From: Prostheceraeus crozeri
Lineage: Eukaryota; Platyhelminthes; Polycladida; Euryleptidae
Length of the DNA stretch: 64,000 nucleotides
Assembly (NCBI GenBank): GCA_907163375.1
Contig: CAJQUW010016136.1
Coordinates: 186,001 to 250,000 of the forward strand
Reading direction: 5' to 3'
Part shown: positions 48,900 to 58,414 of the stretch, in pieces
Position numbering within the stretch: the first letter of the stretch is position 1
Layout of the letters: the number at the start of each line of letters is the position of its first letter
The notes under the pieces: generated by a model
What the model was told of the DNA's origin: nothing
Databases searched by the model: none
Seen by the model: only the letters and a program-made list of their open reading frames with translations
Translations under genes and position numbers: made by a program

Positions 48900-49440
48900 A
48901 TAAAAAAAGGTAGTGAATACCCGTCGCCTTTCTGGCTTCTCTAAATCGAGGTAATGCGCTTCTCGACGATAAAATCTGATTTTTTATTACTTTAAATTGC
49001 TTGGTTTTACCATGATAGATAGCTGGTATGTGGTCCTTAATTATTCTCTGAAATATAAGTGAGCGATCTTTCATATTTTTCATTACTGAATCTTTTTTTC
49101 GAGAACCTGGCCGTGACTCAGACAGAGCAATAAGAGCAAAGTTCAATAATTCCGAATTTGACGGATTCACTCGCAAGAAAAGGAATCAAGTAATCATCTA
49201 GTCGATCGGATTCTACGCTAAACAGACTGGGGTACGAAATAGCTGATTGATTGATTGTCAGTGAAATATGCTGAGCTTCTGCACAATCAGCTTCCAATCC
49301 AGACATCCATTTTCGTGCTGCCATCTCCTCCAACGGTAGATTCAGCAAGGTGAACTTCCGTTTCCCATCAGACGCCATGTTCAGAGGATCAAGGCAACCA
49401 GAGCCTTCAACTTATATTTGATGGGGCATCGCATCAGAAA
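48900..49440 (-). pseudogene. Transposase-like protein, C-terminal part
   Basis: Minus strand. CLDPLNMASDGKRKFTLLNL (about 49410-49350), then VESDRLDDYLIPFL, then after a one-base frame change near 49160 NFALIALSESRPGSRKKDSV and MKNMKDRSLIFQRIIKDH. It ends LPRFREARK near 48930. The order matches the C-terminal half of the same animal transposon family (CLDP, RLDxFY, LVLTLSHGQASVERGFS, MKDKSLIAQRIIKDH, KYHxYLE). The usual ERGFS catalytic/dimer block is replaced by SESRPGSRKK. Its position and strand make it the other half of the protein at 51.5-52.1 kb. Confidence 0.6.
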
Positions 49441-49889
49441 TTTTTTCAATATTTCTTGCAGGAAATTTCTACATTTTGCGAAGAGATCGATCTCTTGTCT
49501 GGTTCTATGAAACGAGTCTGATTGCCGACCTAGCAACAAAGCCAACATCGATGTATTTCAAATCAAGCAAATTTTCTGACATCAAGGAAATGTTTAATCA
49601 TTGAATTGTGGAGAGATGACGGGTAGCAGTCGGTTCAACAAAACGCCGTAAGAGAGAATCCATCATGGTTTCGCATGATTCGAAAAAAATAGCAATATTG
49701 GCTTGCCACTCTGAAATTTTATTCAAAAAACCTCCAATTCAAGAGCTACAATCACAAAAATACAGTATTGCTTTCAGCAGAGGATCTTTCAATATCTCCT
49801 TCATATGCTTGCAAGATTTTGACTCTGGTTCTTTTTAATACGTGTCACAATCACATGTTCGACATAGGTCTCCAAATTAGGAATTTGAG

Positions 49890-51447
49890 ACGTGTGTGAA
49901 GTTAGCGGAAGCACCAAGCGGAACCATTTTTTGTTATAGCTTAATTCTAATCAAAACAGCTGCTAGTTTGTCAATTTCAGTCTCCTGATTGCGAATCTGA
50001 GCTCACATTTCACAAATTCACAGTCGCTTTTGAGAATATCAAGCTTGAAGATAAAAGTGGTTCCGCTGTGAAGTTCGCGGAACCAATTGCTGAGTCTCGC
50101 TGATTGACGCAGTAAATCAATTCCTTTTGGTCACTACCCGATCAATTTTGTTGTGCTGATCACGAATATGTGCCTCATCTTTCAAAACAATGCAGATTTC
50201 AACCGGAAATCTGAATTTCACCTTTTCTGCAAGCTGATTGTGAAGTTAGCGGAACCATTTTTCAATACAAAGAATTTCTCAGCAAAATCCATCCTCTCCT
50301 ACTAATTTGAAGCTCCTAAACACAAATCTGTAATCAATCAGATTTGCAAAACTCGCCCGCATTGCAAAGATATTCCTCTATGTGGGTCCGCTGTGAAGTT
50401 CGCGGAACCACCTACTGGCATTAAAATTTCAAATTCTAATTTTTGCAGAGAATCACTGCAATGGACATACCAAGAGAATGGAATTGCTTCACTGATCACG
50501 GTTTGCCGTCCGATTTCACGGGAGGATAAGTACTTGCCAAGAAAAATTGATTTTACGGTTTTCAAGGATTTCATCGGAATCTCAGCAAAATCCAACCCTC
50601 TCCAGATCAGCTGAAGTTCAGCCTGAACCATCATTTATTACAGCACAATTCTATTGCACCATCACAATGTGAAATTAGCTCTTGTGCGCTTCCCTTCTCG
50701 GTGCATGCTGCTGTGCCTCTGAAGTCAATAGATGTTTGAAGCCGCTAACTTCACAATCAGCTTGCAGAAAAGTCCATGAAAACCGTAAAATCAATTTTTC
50801 TCGGCAAGTACTTATCCTCCCGTGAAATCGGACGGCAAACCGTGATCAGTGAAGCAATTCCATTCTCTTGGTATGTCCATTGCAGTGATTCTCTGCAAAA
50901 ATTAGAATTTGAAATTTTAATGCCAGTAGGTGGTTCCGCGAACTTCACAGCGGACCCACATAGAGGAATATCTTTGCAATGCGGGCGAGTTTTGCAAATC
51001 TGATTACAGATTTGTGTTTAGGAGCTTCAAATTAGTAGGAGAGGATGGATTTTGCTGAGAAATTCTTTGTATTGAAAAATGGTTCCGCTAACTTCACAAT
51101 CAGCTTGCAGAAAAAGTGAAATTCAGATTTCCGGGTGAAATCTGCATTGTTTTGAAAGATGAGGCACATATTCGTGATCAGCACAACAAAATTGATCGGG
51201 TAGTGACCAAAAGGAATTGATTTACTGCGTCAATCAGCGAGACTCAGCAATTGGTTCCGCTGGATGGTTCCGCTATCTTCACAGCGGAACCACTTTTATC
51301 TTCAAACTTGATATTCTCAAAAACGACTGTGAATTTGTGAAATCTGAGCTCAGATTCGTAATCAGGAGACTGAAATTAACAAAATAGCAGCTGTTTCGAA
51401 TAGAATTAAGCCATAATAAAAAATGGTTCCGCTAACTTCACACACGT
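49890..51447. mobile_element. 1.56-kb fold-back element with 675-bp arms
   Basis: The left arm 49890-50568 and right arm 50773-51447 are inverted copies that agree over almost all their length, with a spacer of about 200 bp. Both arms contain repeated GGTTCCGC and GCGGAACC units, alone or paired as short hairpins (GGTTCCGCTGTGAAGTTCGC and the next GGAACC), at about 49905, 50055, 50245, 50393, 50932, 51082, 51255 and 51425. The outer ends read TGTGAAGTTAGCGGAACC inward. Because the arms are copies, the same 98-residue mock protein appears on both strands; I do not call it a gene. Confidence 0.92.
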
Positions 51448-51499
51448 GAATTTGAGGAATAATTGTTTTTGCAACTGGAACATTCTCTACCCATCGAGT

Positions 51500-52100
51500 C
51501 GCTCATTACTTCAGAGGAACTTTCGCATTTTTCAGAGGACTTTCGGGAGTTTTTGCAAAGTGTAAGTAATCTGCTGGTCTCGAAGGAAGATATTTGAACA
51601 CTTCCCAACGGCTCCGAAGAAACTTCATAATGTTATTAGACTTGGACTTGTCACCTGATCGAAGTGCACCATCGGCAAAGTAAAGAGAACACGTTCCGAT
51701 TTCAAGAAGTTCGGAGTCATGCTCGCGTGATTCTTTCATCAATCGGAAGAAAGAATGGTTAACATTAGGTTCGTCCATGGAAATTTGTAAGAGTTTTGAA
51801 ACATCAAGGGGATTAAGTGCTTCCTGAAGAACTTTGTGTAATTCGGACGCAGTGCAAATCCAAGAAACTGTGATGTCAAGTTCATTGTGATGACTTTATC
51901 CCCCATCCAGCATCATACATGTAAATCAATCTGACCTCGATGTGACACTTCATTCAATTATTCATCAAATAAACACACAAAGAATGGTGACTTAGAGAGA
52001 TCATCAAGTAAAAGTCCTTTCAGGTAAGGGGCAATGCCAAAACGTGATAGCGCAGCCATATTTGTCTTCGCCTAGCTGCGAAGACTGTACAAGGGACTCA
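51500..52100 (-). pseudogene. Transposase-like protein, N-terminal part
   Basis: Minus strand. It shows NPLDVSKLLQISMDEPNVNH (about 51840-51765), then SFFRLMKESREHDSELLEIG, TCSLYFADGALRSGDKS and LRSRWEVFKYLPSRPADYLH (to about 51550). This follows the block order SMDGPNVN, GSCGLHVVHGAFK, LFKDSPARRADY of a large family of animal transposon proteins with an RNase-H-like fold that are often annotated as hAT-like or left uncharacterised. Frame changes and stops occur upstream of 51840. The fold-back at 49890-51447 separates this part from its C-terminal half. Confidence 0.65.
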
Positions 52101-53338
52101 TCAGGAACAATCACAGTTTTCATCATCTCAATCGACGAAGAAGCAGATCTGTGCGTCAAAATGTTTTCTGAAAATGAAGAGAATGATTATCTATATGAAG
52201 CCGAATTCCATTTCCCGTGACTTTTCCAGACGTTACATGTACATCCTGACAAAGGTTGGGTCGTTTACTATAACGACAGAAGCTCGATATTGTCCTCTTC
52301 ATCACCTTGCAAATTACATTGCAGTATATATCATACCAGCGCATACTTCGCTATGAGACGCGATGCGTGTAAATTACTTGCTTTGTTCTGATTAGCACGC
52401 GTCACCAACTATAGTCGACTCAACAGCAATAAAATCCACACGAGTTAAGAAGCTTTCTAGCGCGTTCTGAAGTGAAAAGTGAAGTATGAGTGGAGATATC
52501 GAGAGCATTTTAATTGCAAAATGACGCAAGTGGTCAGATACGCATCTGCTCCATACTATGTTTCAAAACACTGAAACGTATCTACTGCAGATACGCTATC
52601 CTTGCATTGAAGATGTCAGATACGCTATGTTCTGAGTTGAACATAGCACCTTCATTTGCAGTTACGTTTACATAAATGATTCTATTGACGGCTGGGAGTC
52701 AAATACGAATTTATTGCATTGAATATAGGTGTACAAGTTGACTTTTTATCTAAAAATACAAAAAACTGAAAATCGCCAAAATGTCAGTTACGCACTTTTA
52801 CCTTTGGACGGCAGTATTGTTCGGAGGTTGAAAATAATTCATGCTCTGACATGCACACGGGTATCAGCTGAGGTATCTAAAGAAAATAAAAATGGTAACC
52901 GCGGGCTGAAACTTTAGGAATTCAGGGAGCCATTCGCATAATCATTCAAAGATAACACGAATGATGCTAGTTTACGCATTAGATATCCTCAAATTTATCG
53001 ATAGTCAACTAAATGGAAGTCGCAGCTGCTTCCTGTTGAAGCCATTGCTTGGTACGAATTGTCGCACAATGCAGCAACAGCGAAAATATTGACACAGTGA
53101 GTTCCTATGTTTGTTTTCGTCCGTATCTACTCAATTTTGCATGGATTTCAATAAAATTTGTACCAAGATGATCAGGAGACACTACTGATTGAAATAAGCT
53201 GGTGTTCAAATGGATTTGAACATTGTGACCTTTTTTCGACCCTGTATAGTCCATCTCTATTTATAGGAGGCTTGAAGTTTCATGTTTATAGTATCGAGAC
53301 TAATGCACTACTAATAACTTTCACTTTAAAAAGCTCAC

Positions 53339-53936
53339 CTGCCCTTGGTTGATGGTATTCTCAGATGAGTGATGAGCTTTCTGTTTTTCAAGGCGAACCA
53401 AGCGCAGACGAGGCATTATAGGTGTAGCCACTTGCTTTATTTCATTTTTATTGCTATTGTCGACCGACTTTGATTCATTGGAGGATGTATCATGGTGAAC
53501 TAAATCTTGCTTGAACCGATTGGATCTACGAACGATTTTCAAGGAATTATCATTTGCTGGAGCATCACTTCGATCTGTTTCTGATTCCACTGACTCACGA
53601 CGAAATCCAACGATACGAGGGTTATCAGTAAGTCTTGTCACAACCCTCCCGTTTCCCTCCAAGAATTGATAAAGATTTTTACATTTTCTACAAATAAATC
53701 TCCGTGGCCTTAAAATGCGAGCACGAGTACAATTAGGCCGCTTTGTTTGTCGTTTAATGGGATGTTGAAGGAAAGCAGGATGAATAGCTTGACCATCCAG
53801 TTTATAGGTATGGCGTTCCATTGAGCAAGGTAGTTGAGTTTCCTTTGTAGCTTCATCATCAGCACCAGGACATGGAGAAAGTTCCATTCTGTCATTGACC
53901 TGAGATTCCAAACGTTTTTGGTTGACACCATGGTTT
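53339..53936 (-). CDS. PWWP2: PWWP2-family protein, upstream exon
   Basis: Internal exon of 598 bp, acceptor ttttcttttag before 53936 and donor CAG/GTGAGC after 53339, phase 0 at its 3' end. It encodes NHGVNQKRLESQVNDRMELS, then YKLDGQAIHPAFLQHPIKRQ and ARILRPRRFICRKCKNLYQF. The last block matches the conserved KLRPRQVLCDKCKNS segment of vertebrate PWWP2A, a region linked to histone-variant binding. The remainder is polar and basic (PRLRLVRLEKQK). The first base completes a codon begun in an exon further right, which I did not find. Joined to the exon at 35846-37771 it gives about 840 residues. PWWP2 identity is supported by two separate motifs in two exons. Confidence 0.78.
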
Positions 53937-55034
53937 CTAAAAGAAAATGTTGAAAATATTTAACAGATATACGTGTATGTAATGCAAAAATACATGTAAT
54001 AAGTACAATATGAGTGGGCAATTCCACGTGTCTCGATTCACTAAGAAATTTTTTATTCCACGAACTTCAGCCTTCGGAATTATTTCTGGATATCCTGGGG
54101 CTTTAGATTCCTTAGATCCCTTGACACAATTATGCCATAGTTAGAAGGGCTCGCACCCCGGATGAAAATCAAGCCCCGGCTAGCCCGTCTCAAAATATTT
54201 GGAGACCGGCCTCCATTTTTTCGCCCGAGCAGCCCGATTTTTCAAATCTCGCTTTGAAGTCCCTTCAAGTATTGCTCTATACTTACATCTTTCGACAACT
54301 TTTCTTTCAATACGTCTTGCACCTCGCCCTTTACCTTCATAACGATTCTCTAATCGAATCATCTGACTTCGGAAGAGCTGGCTTTAGTTGGTAATCGTCT
54401 ATACTTTCGGCCATGATGTCAACGGTATGACCGTCGGTATTGTCAATTCAACAGAAATTGCGTTGATTTTGCTTTGTTGTTCAGCGTTAAAATCTGGCTG
54501 ATGGCCTTAAATTGGACTTTACCATCCTTAACAGGTTTTGCGATAGTGCATGCTTCCATTGGTGTGTGCCTCTTGATTCTACCTTTGTACTTCAAGTCCA
54601 ACGGGACAACAATGTCACTTAAATCAGCCTCGTTCATATAATTGATTGTTTAAACTGTCCCTTAACTGATGCCGTTTCGAGGTCGCACGATTCGACATGT
54701 GTCACATAAAGCGACCACAGCCTGCAAATCTGACGTGATATGAAGTGCAATGCGGAACTAAAGGAGATCGCCGATGAGGCTTCTTTCACTATATTCGCTG
54801 CATTCAAAAGTTAAAGGCGTACTCGGTCAATTTTGTAAGTTTGTCCGCATCGATACTAAAACTTCAGTTAAGTTGACTTGGCGCCGTCGATTTGCAACTC
54901 GAGGCGCAGTTCTCTCGCTACCCGTCTAGACGTCAACTGTGATACGGTGACAATAAGGGACGGCAGCCATACACAGCGCTGGTAAGTTGTTTACAACAAT
55001 GAGATAAAATAAACGATAGATCAAATTGCCATGC
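53937..55034. other. Unrecognised short open frames, minus strand, 54180-54640
   Basis: Two minus-strand frames (one starting NEADLSDIVVPLDLKYKGRI near 54635, another with KGRGARRIERKVVERCKYRA near 54330) look compositionally coding and may be decayed pieces of one protein, but I recognise neither. They could be earlier PWWP2 exons or another element; phase and motifs do not decide. Confidence 0.3.
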
Positions 55035-55040
55035 AAAAAA
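55035..55040 (-). terminator. Pol III T-run terminator
   Basis: Six T residues on the minus strand start three bases past the end of the tRNA-like gene, the usual Pol III stop. Confidence 0.6.
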
Positions 55041-55042
55041 TG

Positions 55043-55116
55043 TGCGGCTGGTAGGATTCGAACCTACGACCAAGGTTAACTAGACCTGTCCTCTAACCAA
55101 CCGAGCTACGAGCCAC
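55043..55116 (-). tRNA. tRNA-like gene, anticodon uncertain
   Basis: Minus strand. The A box TAGCTCGGTTGG and a perfect B box GGTTCGAATCC are present. The T-arm GTAGG-TTCGAAT-CCTAC is perfect and the acceptor pairs GTGGCT with AGCCGC (one G-U), but the seventh acceptor pair is C-C and one extra base precedes the D-arm. The anticodon arm AGGT-CTAGTTA-ACCT gives a seven-base loop that would read AGU (Thr), but position 37 is U rather than a purine. A T-run terminator follows. It may be a slightly decayed tRNA gene or a tRNA-derived repeat head. Confidence 0.6.
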
Positions 55117-56600
55117 TTACGCGACTGTGTTAATTGGCAGGATCATTTGAAATAGGACTATGTAATCATATTCTTCGATTTAAAGATTTGAATCTGCAAA
55201 TAATATATGCAGAAAGTTACAGGTTGATTGAAGAAGGAAAACCATGCGTCAGGGCAAAGTCACCTAAAATATTGAATTTACTAGAAATTGATAATTTTTT
55301 GCATAATAGCTTTAAAGGTATGTGCAACATATAGCTAGAATTATTTTGCCCGACATTATATTCTACATAAAAGCGACAACGTAAAACAAATGATTGTTTT
55401 ATCAATCCGAGCGGTATGGCCAAAAAATTACTTGACATTGTTTTCAGGAATACAATACAAAGAATCATTACGAAGCAAGTGAATAGCATAGCCTTACTTA
55501 CAATTTCTGCAAAATCAAAAGCCTAATATATCAAAAACAAGAGCACCCGCATTCTGTCTTACAGACTTTGACACGTAGGCCTAAGCATGCATAGGCCTAG
55601 TTGGGGATCGCTTTCGAGCATTTGACCAAAATTCTGCCTCACGAGCAAACTAAAATGAACTCACTCTATGATGTGCATAATCAACTTATACCCTACATCA
55701 TACTTTACATGTCAACAGCTACGTGTAAGAAGGATTATAAAATAGGACAAAATTCACTTTCATTCGTGCTGACCATGTTTTGATTCTTAAATGACTGCTT
55801 TCTTAATGGCCTTCACTGTGATTCCTCGTGAAAGCGATTTTTCATTCACTGCACGCTACGCTTGCACACAATGGTACTTATCACAGCTGACGTCATCACG
55901 AGCTGTAGACAAGCGAATATCCCGAAAAAGCAAATCGTTGCAGAGTATACGGATAGAAGTGACAGCAATTGGAAGCTAGTAACGCTTTATAGCCTTATTG
56001 ATTATGTGTAGTTTCAATTGAACTTGTCCAATCATTACACTTAACTTCGCTCTAAGTGAAAACATTACACTCAAACTTAAACGTTTTATTACAATTATGA
56101 TCATTTTTGGGATACTCACTGGTTCCTGCGTGCTGAATACTACATATGTTTTTATCTATTTATCAAGTGCATGTTTCATTTTTCTGCCTTGACAAAAATC
56201 GAATAAATGTTCTTTTATATATAGGGGTCTATATATTCGGGAGTTGATGAAGAATTCACAAAATCGCAGGTTTCAAGATCAACCACCTACAGTTAATGTT
56301 TTGATAGCAAACCAAATTGATTAGGTCTTCTGTTTTGTAGTCTTCACATCTGGCATGTAAATATTTTCCAGTGTAAGTCTTATTATGAATTGCTGTTAAA
56401 GAACCTTAATCGAAGCCAGCTTTGTACACCGTGTAGAAAGCAGTAGCCAATAGTCAGAAATGGGTCATGCTTCTAATGCAAATCTTCAGTTTCTTCTGAG
56501 AGGACTGCGATGAATTACAATAAGTGGAATAATTGACATCAGTTTAAATGCAAATATGAAAAGTGAATAAAATTCAATGTAGAAATTCTCGATGATTTTA
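55117..56600. other. No gene recognised
   Basis: AT-rich, apparently unique. Short open frames (for example 55134-55334 plus) lack a recognisable family. Confidence 0.5.
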
Positions 56601-56639
56601 ATATATAAATACCAAGCGAATCATACCAAAAGACATTAC

Positions 56640-57876
56640 ATGACAACATAACGGCGACATACAAGAAATGTGACAATGGCACACAGAACGAAATCGACAA
56701 AGAAGCGAAATCCATCGCACAATCCTACAAATTGGCAGGTCAAATCGAATGTTACAGTCCAACGAAAGCGTTTATTACATTCAAGGACCATAAAGATGGT
56801 TTTCCCAATTCACTCAAATGTCGTCTAATCAATCCAGTAAAATCGAAATTGGCAAAATTAGCAAATGTATACTTGACAAACATATTGAAAATGTAAAAGA
56901 AAAAACCAATTTAACGCAGTGGAAACAAACTTACTCCGTTATCGAATGGTTCAATGCCATAACAGTGAAGCAATCAAAGAAATTCCTGAAATTCGATATC
57001 GTTGAATTCTATCCGTCAATATCTGAAAAATTACTAATGGAAAGTATAAATTTTGCTCAAGAATTCACCAACTTCACTGAACAAGAAATCGCTAACATTT
57101 CGCATGCTAAAACGTCGATTTTGTTTGACGAAGCCAATGCGTGGCAGATGAAAGGAGACAATAACTTATTCGACGTCACAATGGGAAGCTTCGACGGCGC
57201 GGAAACGTGCGATTTGGTTGGCCTCTACCTACTAAGCAAGTTGGAAAGAAGATTCGGACGGACCATCGGACTATTTCGTGATGATGGACTAGCAATTCTC
57301 AACGACGCTTCAGGTCCTGAATCGGACAAAGCAAGGAACGATATCATCAAGATATTTCAAGAGCACAATTTAAAGATAACTCTTGAAACCAATATCAAAG
57401 CAACCGATTTTCTGGACGTCCACCTTGATTTAACAACTGGAAAGTACAGACCATATATCAAGCCAAACAATGCAACTCAATATATCAATACCAAATCAAA
57501 TCATCCCCCGGGAATCATTCAACAAGTGCCTTCAATGATAGAAAAAAGATTGTCGTCATTATCCGCTGATAAAAACGAATTTGATAAAGTGAAGCAACAT
57601 TACCAAAATGCCCTTAACCCAAGTGGCTACAAATACAAGTTGGAGTTCAAACAACCAGAAAACAAACAAAGACGAAAGAGAAACATTATTTGGTTTAATC
57701 CACCTTTCAGCCAAAACGTGAAAACGAAAATTGGTCGCAAGTTTTTGGCATTAATAAACAAGCACTTTCCTGCTAATCACAAATACAGAAGCTTATTCAA
57801 CAGAAACAACATCAAAATTAGTTACAGCTGCATGACAAACATGAAGAATATGATCAAACAACACAACTCTAAATAA
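56640..57876 (+). pseudogene. Penelope-like reverse transcriptase
   Basis: Shows the blocks of this family in order: AFITFKDHKDGFPNSLKCRL (about 56770-56830), a QWKQTYSVIEWFNAI stretch, FDIVEFYPSISEKLL (about 56990), VTMGSFDGAETCDLVGLYLL (about 57180), the catalytic LFRDDGLAIL (about 57275; this group uses R-DDG in place of the YADD of LINEs), ATDFLDVHLDL (57400) and the C-terminal HFPANHKYRSLFNRNN (57765-57810). The main frame from 56818 to 57876 is open over 352 codons. The earliest block is in another frame, and one more frame change follows before the nuclease, so about two breaks besides the insertion. Confidence 0.88.
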
Positions 57877-58062
57877 ATAAATCCAATAATGTCCAAAAGA
57901 ATGAATGCGGCAAAAGTCAATGCAATTGCAGAAATAAGCAGCAGTGTCCGTTACAAAACAAATGTCTCACAAAGTGTGTGGTATATAAAACAACAGTGAC
58001 AACAGACGATAACAAAAAAACGGCGTACATTGGACAAACAGAAAATGAATTCAAAATAAGAT

Positions 58063-58067
58063 ACAGG
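58063..58067. repeat. Copia target duplication, left copy
   Basis: ACAGG directly before the 5' LTR, repeated directly after the 3' LTR at 62967-62971: a 5-bp target duplication as made by Copia integrases. Confidence 0.9.
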
Positions 58068-58401
58068 TGAAGGAAACTGAGTTTGTCAATTCTCCATATT
58101 CTTCTGGTGCTTTTTCTCTACGCTAGTCACAGTGCATTTTGTTCTTTTAGTTTTTATAGCTCTTTTTAGTAGTGAGTTTTCAAGAGACTTATTTTTAGGT
58201 ATTTTCCTTCAAATAGAGAAGAGAGGGAATTTGTTATATCTGTATTCATATTCTCTGCGTGATGCATTTTATATTGTGTTTTGTACTGTGTTCTTACACG
58301 TTTTCTATTGTGTTTCAGATATTGCCGAGTGGGGCTTAGAATACATCTGAGTCTATGCCAAACAAGAGTTTTGAATTACTCGCATGTAATAAGGTTTAAC
58401 A
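58068..58401 (+). repeat. Copia 5' LTR
   Basis: 334 bp, starts TGAAGG and ends TTTAACA (TG...CA). Two differences from the 3' LTR. A 72-codon open frame inside it (from 58132) also occurs in the other LTR; it is a by-product of the repeat. Confidence 0.95.
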
Positions 58402-58403
58402 TT

Positions 58404-58414
58404 TGGTAGCAGAG
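58404..58414 (+). other. Primer binding site (initiator tRNA-Met)
   Basis: TGGTAGCAGAG, two bases after the 5' LTR, is complementary to the 3' end of eukaryotic initiator methionine tRNA (CTCTGCTACCA). Confidence 0.85.

Larger units (their letters stand above)
48475..52814 (-). mobile_element. 4.3-kb transposon with 50-bp inverted ends and 4-bp TATT duplication
   Basis: The ends are inverted repeats of 50 bp with one mismatch, beginning CTGCCGTCCAAAGGTAAAAG and continuing TGCGTAACTGACATTTTG. TATT flanks both sides (48471-48474 and 52815-52818), consistent with a 4-bp target duplication. Inside, next to the right end, are several copies of a GTCAGATACGC / GTCAGTTACGC motif (52540-52640), likely subterminal transposase-binding sites. 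A transposase-like protein runs on the minus strand from about 52100 to 48900, interrupted by a 1.56-kb fold-back. The 4-bp duplication argues against hAT even though the protein looks hAT-like. Confidence 0.85.
37772..53338 (-). other. Large PWWP2 intron filled with mobile elements
   Basis: The two PWWP2 exons are phase-compatible across this 15.6-kb interval. It holds a jockey-type LINE fragment, a Tc1 copy, a pogo-like element, a LINE tail and the 4.3-kb inverted-repeat element with its fold-back. Stretches at 37.8-38.8, 43.8-46.4 and 46.8-48.5 kb show nothing recognisable. Confidence 0.7.

Noticed and set aside
50338-51003. The same 63-98-residue peptides on both strands
   Set aside because: They come from the inverted arms of the fold-back; no family match and no start or splice context.
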